Virus record (IMG/VR): IMGVR_UViG_3300022602_000421
Coordinates: 1-24,133 of that record
Strand: one strand, 5' to 3'
Length of the DNA stretch: 24,133 nt
Source: a virus
A program made the translations under genes and the position numbers. Below, in pieces: positions 16,065-21,462 of this stretch. The notes beneath the pieces are model-generated. The model worked only from the letters and a program-made list of their open reading frames with translations, was not told the origin of the DNA and did no database searches. Every line of letters starts with the position of its first letter. Position 1 is the stretch's first letter.

Positions 16065-16432
16065 CCCCATTCGATTATACCAACGCCATCACACAGAACA
16101 AGAAGCAACTGATCGTAGACGAGGCGACAGAGAAAGCATACAGTCCATTTATGACTAACAGAGGGCTATCTTACTTTGTGGATTGCCTTTTGCATGCCAA
16201 TGAGATGAATATCAACCCACATCTAGATAAAAAACTTCAATTCGACTATCTAATAAATAGTATACGTTCCGCGAAGCGATACGCTAAGTGGGGCAAACGG
16301 AAAGAGGATAAAGATCTAGAATTGGTTCGTGAGTACTATGGTTACAACCACCGAAGAGCCAAAGAAGCTCTATCTATTCTTTCTTCCGAACAGATCGAAA
16401 TGATAAGAAGAAAATTAGAAAAAGGTGGATAG
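16061..16432 (+). CDS. 62: Clamp loader small subunit gp62
   Basis: 123 residues starting MTPFDYTNAITQNKKQLI, with NRGLSYFVDCLLHANEMN and KLQFDYLINSIRSAKRYAKW, segments typical of gp62 in non-enterobacterial T4-like phages, where the protein is much shorter than in T4 (187). It is the non-ATPase member of the clamp loader. The ATGA junction with gene 44 implies translational coupling, as in T4. The frame is open further upstream, but that would overlap gene 44 without a ribosome site. Confidence 0.9.
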   Translation: MTPFDYTNAITQNKKQLIVDEATEKAYSPFMTNRGLSYFVDCLLHANEMNINPHLDKKLQFDYLINSIRSAKRYAKWGKRKEDKDLELVREYYGYNHRRAKEALSILSSEQIEMIRRKLEKGG

Positions 16433-16433
16433 A

Positions 16434-16832
16434 ATGACTACAGTAGATTCGCTCATTGAAGTGAAAATAGCCGAAGAAGAAGATTTTTTGAAGATAAAAG
16501 AAACTCTCACACGTATCGGCGTTGCTTCTCGTAAAGACCAAAAGTTGTATCAATCTTGCCATATCCTACATAAGCAGGGCAAGTATTACATCGTTCATTT
16601 CAAAGAGCTGTTTGCTCTTGACGGTAAGCCATCAGATTTCACAGCTGAAGACAAAGGTCGTCGTAACACGATCATTCAGTTGCTTGAGGAATGGGGTCTT
16701 GTAAAAGTTGTTGAAGCAGATATCATCAAAGATCCAAAAGCTCCAATGTCACAAGTGAAGATTATTCCTCACAAGGACAAAGCAAATTGGACACTTGAAG
16801 CTAAGTATAACATTGGTAGAAAGAAAAAGTAG
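16434..16832 (+). CDS. regA: Translational repressor RegA
   Basis: 132 residues. EEDFLKIKETLTRIGVASRKD followed by LYQSCHILHKQGKYYIVHF matches T4 RegA almost residue for residue in these stretches (EDFLKVKETLTRMGIA, LYQSCHILQKKGLYYIVHFKE). RegA binds AU-rich start regions of early mRNAs, including its own and those of the clamp genes, and represses their translation. The end GRKKK is a basic extension. AAAGGTGG precedes the ATG at 16434. It directly follows gene 62, as in T4, but no DNA polymerase gene 43 comes next. Confidence 0.95.
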   Translation: MTTVDSLIEVKIAEEEDFLKIKETLTRIGVASRKDQKLYQSCHILHKQGKYYIVHFKELFALDGKPSDFTAEDKGRRNTIIQLLEEWGLVKVVEADIIKDPKAPMSQVKIIPHKDKANWTLEAKYNIGRKKK

Positions 16833-17186
16833 ATGTTCAAAATCTTTAAGATGAAGCCGAAAACTACGGCAGATGTGAAAATTGAACAAGTAATAAAATT
16901 ATTGTTTCCTCCTCTGGAACTTCACGTCGATAAAGAAGGAAACAAGTTCCATATCGATCATTCGGTCGATTCTAATCTAGAAGCTGCACTAATGGATCTT
17001 GAGGAAGGGCATAATGATATTGCCAGCCAAAAGACAATTCGTAGTGTATCTGATCAATTGATTAAGGTTCGTAAACTGCTAGAGGCGTATCAAGAAATCG
17101 ACGCCGAAGCAAAATACTTTATCGCAGAAGATCCAGAGGATAAAATAAATGTTGAAAAAATACAAGCTTCAGATAGCTTCAATTGA
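16833..17186 (+). CDS. Hypothetical protein after regA
   Basis: 117 residues, starting on the base after the RegA stop, so certainly cotranslated. It is predicted helical, acidic, without membrane segments or motifs I recognise; the middle, DSNLEAALMDLEEGHNDIASQKT with IKVRKLLEAY, could form a helical hairpin. The last 38 bases overlap the next gene. Similar unknown small genes often follow regA in T4-like phages. Confidence 0.72.
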   Translation: MFKIFKMKPKTTADVKIEQVIKLLFPPLELHVDKEGNKFHIDHSVDSNLEAALMDLEEGHNDIASQKTIRSVSDQLIKVRKLLEAYQEIDAEAKYFIAEDPEDKINVEKIQASDSFN

Positions 17187-17376
17187 TAAGTTTATCGATT
17201 CACTTGAAGAGATGATCGATGCACGTGATGATATGTGGGATGAAGAAAAGTATTCCAACTATCGTGAAATGTGGAAGATAAAAAACGAAAGATATTTACC
17301 AGCCAAAGAAGCGCTGAAAGAAGCTCTCCATGATTTCGTTGTTGAAGTCATGGAAGAGGAAGAAGCTGAGCAATAA
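17149..17376 (+). CDS. Small acidic helical protein, unknown function
   Basis: 75 residues, highly charged and helical (FIDSLEEMIDARDDMWDEEK at 15-34), ending in an acidic tail VEVMEEEEAEQ. AGAGGA lies before the ATG. It overlaps the preceding gene by 38 bases and is the last gene before the promoter at 17405. No family recognised. Confidence 0.65.
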   Translation: MLKKYKLQIASIDKFIDSLEEMIDARDDMWDEEKYSNYREMWKIKNERYLPAKEALKEALHDFVVEVMEEEEAEQ

Positions 17377-17404
17377 AAAGTTATTGTTAAGCCGAAAATA
17401 GTTA

Positions 17405-17432
17405 TTGACATTTTTGTGTTTGGAAGTATAAT
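17405..17432 (+). promoter_or_regulatory. Sigma70-like promoter of the small-gene cassette
   Basis: TTGACA (17405-17410) and perfect TATAAT (17427-17432), spacer 16. It is followed by a GGAAAGGAAG ribosome site and the gene at 17461. Same form as the other early-type promoters in the window. Confidence 0.75.
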
Positions 17433-17460
17433 ATAAGCCTAACTTGGAAAGGAAGCCAGA

Positions 17461-17643
17461 ATGTTAGAGCTTAGCTATATTTTCAAAAGTTTTCAAGAGC
17501 TTGACAATATCAACGACAAAATCGCCTATTTGCAAAGCTTAGAAAAGCTTAACCATAATTTTGACTTCAATATTGCCAACCTAGTAAGCGCATGGGAAAA
17601 GCTTGGCAATAAGGAAGAAACAGAAGATCAACCTCAGCAATAA
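17461..17643 (+). CDS. Small hypothetical protein
   Basis: 60 residues in its own transcription unit: promoter at 17405, purine-rich ribosome site just ahead, terminator at 17651. Helical and polar (ELDNINDKIAYLQSLEKLNH), ending EETEDQPQQ. No family recognised. The insulated single-gene unit suggests strong early expression, typical of small host-takeover proteins, but that function is only inferred. Confidence 0.65.
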   Translation: MLELSYIFKSFQELDNINDKIAYLQSLEKLNHNFDFNIANLVSAWEKLGNKEETEDQPQQ

Positions 17644-17650
17644 TAATTCA

Positions 17651-17689
17651 GGTCTTGGCAATAAAAAAAGTATTGCCAAGACCATTTTT
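17651..17689 (+). terminator. Strong Rho-independent terminator
   Basis: Perfect 13-pair stem (17651-17663 with 17671-17683), loop AAAAAAG, followed by a run of five T at 17685-17689. It closes the single-gene unit at 17461-17643 and stands directly before the next promoter. Confidence 0.93.
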
Positions 17690-17693
17690 CTAG

Positions 17694-17721
17694 TTGACAT
17701 TATTGCAAATGGTAGTATACT
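17694..17721 (+). promoter_or_regulatory. Sigma70-like promoter after the terminator
   Basis: TTGACA (17694-17699) and TATACT (17716-17721), spacer 16, within GTAGTATACTATATG, very like the uvsY promoter. It begins the run of overlapping small genes 17750-19518. Confidence 0.75.
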
Positions 17722-17749
17722 ATATGGGTAAGATTGAAAGGGAACTAAA

Positions 17750-17857
17750 ATGACCAGTTACGAAATTACCTTAGCAATAATCCCATTCATAGCATTTTTC
17801 ATTATAATAGCTATTGGGTTTGGTTTCGCTCATTATTTCGATGTGAAAGGTCAGTAA
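17750..17857 (+). CDS. 35-residue single-pass membrane protein
   Basis: ATG at 17750 follows a clear AAAGGGA site, and the frame is open for 35 residues. Residues 7-25 are almost wholly hydrophobic (TLAIIPFIAFFIIIAIGFG), a single transmembrane helix, followed by a short polar tail AHYFDVKGQ. It is the first gene behind the promoter at 17694 and its stop is one base before the next ATG. Function unknown; tiny inner-membrane proteins are common among early phage genes. Confidence 0.62.
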   Translation: MTSYEITLAIIPFIAFFIIIAIGFGFAHYFDVKGQ

Positions 17858-17858
17858 T

Positions 17859-18092
17859 ATGATGGAATTCAATAACTTCGAAGCTTCCCACGACGCACTC
17901 CAAATGAAATATCAAATTTACGGTGACTACGGTCTCGATTCGCAGAATCTTCTCGAAGAGTTCAAATTTATCGAAACGGCTCGTGGTTGGTTCAAGAAGT
18001 ATACTCTTCGTGATATCGGTGGCTATTCCAACATATCGTTGGTGACTGCTTCTGGTGAAGTTCTTAATTGTGTTGAGGAGCTGATGCTATGA
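17859..18092 (+). CDS. Small hypothetical protein
   Basis: 77 residues; alternative ATG at 17862. Soluble, mixed alpha/beta (DSQNLLEEFKFIETARGWF, then RDIGGYSNISLVTASGEVL). No family recognised. AAAGGT before the ATG lies within the preceding gene, and the stop overlaps the next ATG (ATGA). Confidence 0.62.
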   Translation: MMEFNNFEASHDALQMKYQIYGDYGLDSQNLLEEFKFIETARGWFKKYTLRDIGGYSNISLVTASGEVLNCVEELML

Positions 18093-18223
18093 TCTGGGTT
18101 GCATATAACCACAATGGTCGTGAGATTTGCCGTAATGTTGACTTCGGTAATTTGATGGAAGAGGTTATGTTCTACGAAGAACAAACTGGTAATAAGTGTT
18201 CAATAGCTCAAGTTGAGGTTTGA
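18089..18223 (+). CDS. 44-residue hypothetical protein
   Basis: ATG overlaps the previous stop and follows GAGGAG. The product starts MIWVAYNHNGREICRNVDF and ends CSIAQVEV, a compact alpha/beta pattern (strand, helix LMEEVMFYEEQT, strand) seen in small phage proteins of unknown role. Its last codons (GAGGTTTGA) also form the ribosome site of the next gene. Confidence 0.6.
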   Translation: MIWVAYNHNGREICRNVDFGNLMEEVMFYEEQTGNKCSIAQVEV

Positions 18224-18224
18224 T

Positions 18225-18410
18225 ATGAATAAGCCAAGGTATATGGATTGCGTTAATGTTGCGCAAGAAATTCGTAACATTTTGCTAAATGCGAAAGAGT
18301 TTGGCTATTCAAAGTCAGACTTAGAAATTGAGATTGAAGAACTTGCAGATAAGATAGATGATGATCACTGCGAGTATATGACTCAGCTTTATGTTAAAGA
18401 AGAGGTTTGA
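18225..18410 (+). CDS. Small acidic helical protein
   Basis: 61 residues, helical (MDCVNVAQEIRNILLNAKEF, then DLEIEIEELADKIDDDH). The start ATG at 18225 is two bases after the previous stop and is served by GAGG inside that gene's last codons. It ends EEV like its upstream neighbour, and the junction sequence is repeated. No family recognised. Confidence 0.62.
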   Translation: MNKPRYMDCVNVAQEIRNILLNAKEFGYSKSDLEIEIEELADKIDDDHCEYMTQLYVKEEV

Positions 18411-18411
18411 T

Positions 18412-18717
18412 ATGATTATCGATGAGTATGACTTTGAGAAAACAGCTCAAGCTGTCTTTATTATGAATCCTTCGGCTCAAGAGCTCTATAGCGATTGGCA
18501 AGAACTACGCTCTTTCATGGTTTCGATGGCGTATCGTAATGGTGACAAAACAACATCTTTCAGTACTGGTGGGTTTCAGCTGACCTTCTTTAAAGCCAGT
18601 GACGGAGAAACTTGCTGTCGTGCTTCGGTCTGTGGTTCAGTAGCTTTGCAATATGCTGAGAAACATTGGGATTTTGCAAAGAGATTGAAAAAAGAATTGG
18701 AGTTGTTTGACGCATGA
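18412..18717 (+). CDS. Hypothetical protein ending in ELELFDA
   Basis: 101 residues from the ATG at 18412, which is preceded by AGAGG. Soluble alpha/beta protein with TSFSTGGFQLTFFKASDG in the middle and a C-terminal helix AEKHWDFAKRLKKELELF. The last residues ELELFDA look like a bacterial or T4-type clamp-binding peptide (LxLF), but they could equally be the end of an amphipathic helix. No family recognised. The stop overlaps the next start (ATGA). Confidence 0.62.
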   Translation: MIIDEYDFEKTAQAVFIMNPSAQELYSDWQELRSFMVSMAYRNGDKTTSFSTGGFQLTFFKASDGETCCRASVCGSVALQYAEKHWDFAKRLKKELELFDA

Positions 18718-18980
18718 ACAAGAGACAACTTACACTCAAGAACATGATTGACGCTGGTATCATTCCTACAGTGATTGATTCAACGTCAATTTGGAAAGAA
18801 AATGAAGACGACATCCCCTTTCACTGGGGCGATATCGAAGTTCTTGGATATGGTAAAACATTCCGTGAAGGCAATAAAGACGGAGATGTTATTGATGTTC
18901 ATCGTCAATACACTGGACCTAATAAGATCAATCTTGAAGGTACTGGCGAGATGACTATGGGAATGTGGAGCAAACGATGA
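18714..18980 (+). CDS. Small hypothetical protein
   Basis: 88 residues, starting MNKRQLTLKNMIDAGIIPT, then a beta-rich stretch with DIPFHWGDIEVLGYG. No family recognised. Both ends overlap the neighbouring genes by four bases (ATGA junctions), so it belongs to the same cotranslated string. Confidence 0.62.
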   Translation: MNKRQLTLKNMIDAGIIPTVIDSTSIWKENEDDIPFHWGDIEVLGYGKTFREGNKDGDVIDVHRQYTGPNKINLEGTGEMTMGMWSKR

Positions 18981-19342
18981 CAATGCATCTCTGCCCAGCA
19001 TTTGTTACAACAACAAAAACCAATTCTAAAGGTAAGAAGCTTAACCGTAAGCAGCTTATTGCAAAGGCAGAGCATCAGAAGTTTATCGAAAAGTATACAA
19101 AAGGTCAAAAAGCCGACAAGAAACTACTTGACCAACAGTTCAAAACCGAGTATACTAATAGTATGAAAGTTGATAGATCGGCTTTCGGTAAGACAGGTAT
19201 GGTTCGTGGTGTTTTCGCGCCACCGAAAGAAAAAGTATATACAGGCGATAAGTTGATTGGTATCGCTACCATGCATAAGTCTAACTCAGTTCCAGTCTTC
19301 AAGAAAGAGGACGCTGCTGAAATTGCGAGTATGAGACGATGA
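18977..19342 (+). CDS. Basic hypothetical protein
   Basis: 121 residues, strongly basic in the first half (KGKKLNRKQLIAKAEHQKF, KGQKADKKLL), soluble, with a proline-containing strand VRGVFAPPKEKVYTG. It may bind nucleic acid by charge, but no motif is recognised. The start ATG at 18977 overlaps the preceding stop; an in-frame ATG two codons on (18983) is an alternative. A sigma70-like promoter lies inside the gene. Confidence 0.65.
   Translation: MTMHLCPAFVTTTKTNSKGKKLNRKQLIAKAEHQKFIEKYTKGQKADKKLLDQQFKTEYTNSMKVDRSAFGKTGMVRGVFAPPKEKVYTGDKLIGIATMHKSNSVPVFKKEDAAEIASMRR
19128..19156 (+). promoter_or_regulatory. Possible internal sigma70-like promoter
   Basis: TTGACC (19128-19133) and TATACT (19151-19156), spacer 17, inside the basic hypothetical gene. 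It could add transcription to the two small genes and the tRNA region downstream. As coding sequence also constrains these bases, it may be chance. Confidence 0.4.
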
Positions 19343-19518
19343 AGAATTATTATATTCAGGCGCAAGACACTTCTGGTAACTGGCGCACATATCATGTTAC
19401 GCCAGCTGGACCTAATATGCAGAGAGTTTTGTCGGAGATGAAGTCGCTCAAGCAGCGCTATCCCGACTATCGAGTTCGTACCATTGATGATGATGGGCGA
19501 GTGGTGGATATTCTTTGA
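19339..19518 (+). CDS. 59-residue hypothetical protein
   Basis: ATG overlaps the preceding stop (ATGA). The product begins MKNYYIQAQDTSGNWRTYHV and ends DDDGRVVDIL, with a helix MQRVLSEMKSLKQRY between two strand regions: a beta-alpha-beta mini-domain like many small phage proteins. Codons are richer in G and C than in neighbours, so it may have been acquired separately. No family recognised. Confidence 0.62.
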   Translation: MKNYYIQAQDTSGNWRTYHVTPAGPNMQRVLSEMKSLKQRYPDYRVRTIDDDGRVVDIL

Positions 19519-19551
19519 ATATCTTAATTTTGTTAAAATGGAGAAATATGA

Positions 19552-19785
19552 ATGACTAAGACTGAACAACTTTTGAAGGCATTTTCTAAGGGTGAAGAGC
19601 TTACCGCAAAGCAAATTGCTACACGTTATGGCGTTAAGAATGCACATAACATGGTTTATCAATTGCGTAACGAAGGTCATGCAATTTACCTGAACAAGCG
19701 CACAAATTCAAAGGGTGAAGTCACTCATAAGTATCGTCTTGGTACACCTACGCGCGCAATGCGTAAGGCAGCTAAGGCTAAGTAA
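19552..19785 (+). CDS. Small winged-helix DNA-binding protein
   Basis: 77 residues. EQLLKAFSKGEELTAKQIAT, then RYGVKNAHNMVYQLRNEGHA, is a clear helix-turn-helix with recognition helix, followed by a wing (IYLNKRTNSKGEVTHKYRLG) and a basic tail (RKAAKAK). Similar small proteins are widespread in T4-like phages of aquatic hosts. It may be a transcription regulator or nucleoid-type protein. GGAG precedes the start. It is followed by a GC-rich hairpin and the tRNA-Pro gene. Confidence 0.78.
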   Translation: MTKTEQLLKAFSKGEELTAKQIATRYGVKNAHNMVYQLRNEGHAIYLNKRTNSKGEVTHKYRLGTPTRAMRKAAKAK

Positions 19786-19790
19786 TCCTG

Positions 19791-19822
19791 TGAGAGGCGG
19801 GATTAAGTTTCCGCCTCTCTCA
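19791..19822 (+). terminator. GC-rich hairpin between the winged-helix gene and tRNA-Pro
   Basis: Nine perfect pairs (19792-19800 with 19811-19819) around a ten-base loop. There is no T run after it, so it may be a weak terminator or an mRNA 3'-end stabiliser and processing element at the mRNA/tRNA boundary. Confidence 0.5.
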
Positions 19823-19826
19823 TTGA

Positions 19827-19903
19827 CGGAGATTAGCGCAGTCTGGTAGCGCATCTGCTTTGGGAGCAGAGGGTCGTAAGTTCGAATCTTACATCTCCGA
19901 CCA
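19827..19903 (+). tRNA. tRNA-Pro (anticodon TGG)
   Basis: Complete 77-base cloverleaf: acceptor CGGAGAT/ATCTCCG, D arm with GCGC ends, anticodon stem TCTGC/GCAGA with loop TTTGGGA (anticodon TGG), T arm GTAAG-TTCGAAT-CTTAC, discriminator A and encoded CCA. It reads CCA and probably other CCN proline codons. Confidence 0.96.
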
Positions 19904-19924
19904 TTATATAAAGAGTAAATAAAT

Positions 19925-20119
19925 ATGCGTAAGTTGGTTATGATTTCTTTTGTTATGATTGGACTGACTGGTTGTGCTGAACGCGAACAAGTAGTGTTTG
20001 GTGATGTTCCTTTGCCACCAGAGCGTCCATATCATTTGGAAACTGTATGTGTGACAAAAGCTTTTCGTAACTATGAACACCAACTTAGATACGAAACAGT
20101 TTGTGGTCCAAAGAGATAA
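19925..20119 (+). CDS. Small lipoprotein between tRNA genes
   Basis: 64 residues. Basic start MRKL, a hydrophobic stretch VMISFVMIGLTG and the lipobox LTGC with Cys17, so a signal peptidase II substrate with a mature part of about 48 residues. The mature part has a proline-rich PLPPERP segment and two further cysteines (C42, C60). Size and proline content recall outer-membrane spanins (Rz1 type), but no inner-membrane spanin gene is adjacent, so this stays open. The start is 21 bases after tRNA-Pro; AAATAAATA just ahead resembles the late motif. Confidence 0.7.
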   Translation: MRKLVMISFVMIGLTGCAEREQVVFGDVPLPPERPYHLETVCVTKAFRNYEHQLRYETVCGPKR

Positions 20120-20126
20120 AGTTTAT

Positions 20127-20202
20127 TTCCCGATAGCTCAGTTGGTAGAGCAAGCGACTGTTAATCGCTTTGTCCTAGGTTCGAGTCCTAGTCGGGGAGC
20201 CA
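20127..20202 (+). tRNA. tRNA-Asn (anticodon GTT)
   Basis: Complete 76-base cloverleaf: acceptor TTCCCGA/TCGGGGA (one T-G pair), D arm GCTC/GAGC, anticodon stem AGCGA/TCGCT with loop CTGTTAA (anticodon GTT), T arm CTAGG-TTCGAGT-CCTAG, discriminator G and encoded CCA. Confidence 0.96.
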
Positions 20203-20213
20203 ATTATGTTGGT

Positions 20214-20351
20214 AACCAATTAACTGGGAAAGGTGCGTCGCCGCTGCCAGTTTAATTAGTAAGGCGAATACGGTTGCACTGGGTGGGGGTGTAACAAGAG
20301 ATTAAGCTCGGACGGAGAAAATAGTCTGAGTTAGCCCACCCCAAATTGGTT
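20214..20351 (+). ncRNA. Putative structured RNA after tRNA-Asn
   Basis: Gene-free stretch that folds by eye into a three-way junction with mutually compatible helices: P1 20214-20221 with 20344-20351 (eight perfect pairs), P2 20233-20236 with 20276-20279 continued by 20238-20242 with 20263-20267, P3 20281-20287 with 20335-20341 (seven perfect GC-rich pairs) and P4 20307-20313 with 20324-20330 (one G-T pair). An alternative hairpin 20218-20227 with 20247-20257 competes with P1 and P2. It lies 11 bases after the CCA of tRNA-Asn, so it is probably cotranscribed and separated by tRNA processing. T4 also has stable RNAs of unknown function in its tRNA cluster; homology is not claimed. Confidence 0.5.
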
Positions 20352-20356
20352 GGTCG

Positions 20357-20365
20357 CAATAAATA
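20357..20365 (+). promoter_or_regulatory. Late promoter-like motif (CAATAAATA)
   Basis: Matches the AATAAATA core of the other late motifs in this window and lies 54 bases before the oxygenase gene at 20419, directly after the structured RNA. Confidence 0.42.
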
Positions 20366-20372
20366 GACCCGC

Positions 20373-20412
20373 GAGGAGCCATGGTCAGCTCCTCACTTAA
20401 TTTCTTGTGAGG
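20373..20412 (+). promoter_or_regulatory. Alternative hairpins in the leader of the oxygenase gene
   Basis: Two helices share bases 20391-20394: hairpin A pairs 20373-20379 with 20388-20394 (seven perfect pairs), hairpin B pairs CCTCAC 20391-20396 with GTGAGG 20407-20412 (six perfect pairs). GTGAGG is the Shine-Dalgarno of the gene, so B would hide the ribosome site and A would free it. Confidence 0.42.
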
Positions 20413-20418
20413 TTTATG

Positions 20419-20997
20419 ATGGAAAAGTATTTAAAGCTTTGGGCAACACCGATTGCGATCTTTCAACATCCTGATTTCGAAAGAATCAATGCAGAGCTTT
20501 TATCTTATCCTGAGTTGCGCGGTATGAATTTTATGAACAAGAAAGATGCTTGGGATCTTGTTGATGAAATTCCTGCTATGAAAACACTTTATGATTGGAA
20601 ATTAGAGTGTGCAGCAAAGTATGCGACTGATTGTTTTGGTGTTGACTATAAACCAGAATACTTCTTTCATACGCATGGTTCTATAAACTTTCGTGGTCAT
20701 GGTGAAGAAGCTCCTCTTCACACTCATAGATTGACAACTATTGTGACGACATATTATATTGATGTTCATGATAATTGCGGCGATCTTCGTATTATTGATC
20801 CACGTAGTACTCTTGGTTGGATAAGTCTAGACAAAAAAGGATATAATCAATTCACCTATACTCCAAAAAATGGTGAGATGATTATGTTCCCTGGATGGGT
20901 TACTCATGCAGTACTACATAATAAGACAGACAAAGAAAGAGTAGCATTGACTTCTAATATGCGATTGGTTCGTGAAATAGAGGAAAATGTTTATTAA
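20419..20997 (+). CDS. Putative 2OG-Fe(II) oxygenase
   Basis: 192 residues. PLHTHRLTTIVTTYYIDV holds the HxH metal pair (H101, H103), and MIMFPGWVTHAV with DKERVALTSN gives the distal His163 and the 2OG-binding Arg174. This matches the TIGR02466-type oxygenases common in aquatic T4-like phages, with unknown substrates. Three start codons are clustered (GTG 20407, ATG 20416, ATG 20419); GTGAGG at 20407-20412 suits 20419 best by spacing. It sits between tRNA-Asn and tRNA-Thr and is related to the protein at 22795. Confidence 0.82.
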   Translation: MEKYLKLWATPIAIFQHPDFERINAELLSYPELRGMNFMNKKDAWDLVDEIPAMKTLYDWKLECAAKYATDCFGVDYKPEYFFHTHGSINFRGHGEEAPLHTHRLTTIVTTYYIDVHDNCGDLRIIDPRSTLGWISLDKKGYNQFTYTPKNGEMIMFPGWVTHAVLHNKTDKERVALTSNMRLVREIEENVY

Positions 20998-21004
20998 GAG
21001 TTTC

Positions 21005-21080
<76 letters not shown>

Positions 21081-21081
21081 T

Positions 21082-21273
21082 CGGGAGTGTTTGGATGGAA
21101 ACACCATACAGTAATCAGAGGTCATGCTCTGACTCCCGCCCAGTTTCGATGAGCAGCGTAGTTTGCACGGCTAGAAACACTGAGGTGTTCTAGCGAGGTC
21201 GGGAGAGATTGAATGGTCTCGTAACCTTGGTAACCCGAACGCTGAAAAGGATAGCGCTGTCCGTCCTCATCGA
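21082..21273 (+). ncRNA. Putative two-domain structured RNA after tRNA-Thr
   Basis: Begins two bases after the tRNA-Thr CCA; no gene is visible. Domain 1 (21082-21138): closing helix CGGGAGT/ACTCCCG (seven perfect pairs), hairpin GTTT/AAAC at 21089-21102 and hairpin TCAGAG/CTCTGA at 21115-21132. Domain 2 (21146-21273): closing helix TCGATGAG/CTCATCGA (eight perfect pairs) extended past an internal loop by CAGCG/CGCTG, enclosing GCTAGAA/TTCTAGC (21170-21194), TCGGG/CCCGA (21199-21203 with 21234-21238) and CGCT/AGCG (21240-21256). This many compatible long-range helices are unlikely by chance. No match to group I intron cores, RNase P or tmRNA signatures was seen. Confidence 0.55.
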
Positions 21274-21291
21274 TTATTAAGAAAGTTAGTC

Positions 21292-21462
21292 ATGACAGAT
21301 TATTTGTTGAATGATTTTAATCCAAATGATGAGACATTTAAGTCAGCATTTTGGGATTGGTTTGATAATCTTTCAAAAACAGAAAAGAAAAAGTTCTGGG
21401 ACTTCTCAGTTGACATGGCTATGATTTACTTCTACAATAAAATTTACCGACACAATAAATGA
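21292..21462 (+). CDS. 56-residue hypothetical protein
   Basis: MTDYLLNDFNPNDETFKSAF at the start, aromatic-rich middle (FWDWFDNLSKTEKKKFWDF) and end AMIYFYNKIYRHNK. Acidic N-terminus, basic C-terminus, probably helical. The ribosome site is weak (AAGAAAG). The stop overlaps the start of the dehydrogenase gene (ATGA), which itself has no ribosome site, so this small gene probably also serves for translational coupling. No family recognised. Confidence 0.6.
   Translation: MTDYLLNDFNPNDETFKSAFWDWFDNLSKTEKKKFWDFSVDMAMIYFYNKIYRHNK

Noticed and set aside
16251-16259. TAATAAATA inside gene 62 as a late promoter
   Set aside because: It lies within coding sequence, with no late gene following on this strand; in AT-rich coding DNA this match is likely to be chance.
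19105-19680. Minus-strand open frame of 191 codons
   Set aside because: It is antisense to three plus-strand genes with overlapping starts and stops; the product has no recognisable motif and no promoter is seen.
20073-20255. Open frame of 60 codons across tRNA-Asn
   Set aside because: Same reason: it covers the tRNA-Asn gene and overlaps the lipoprotein gene in another frame.
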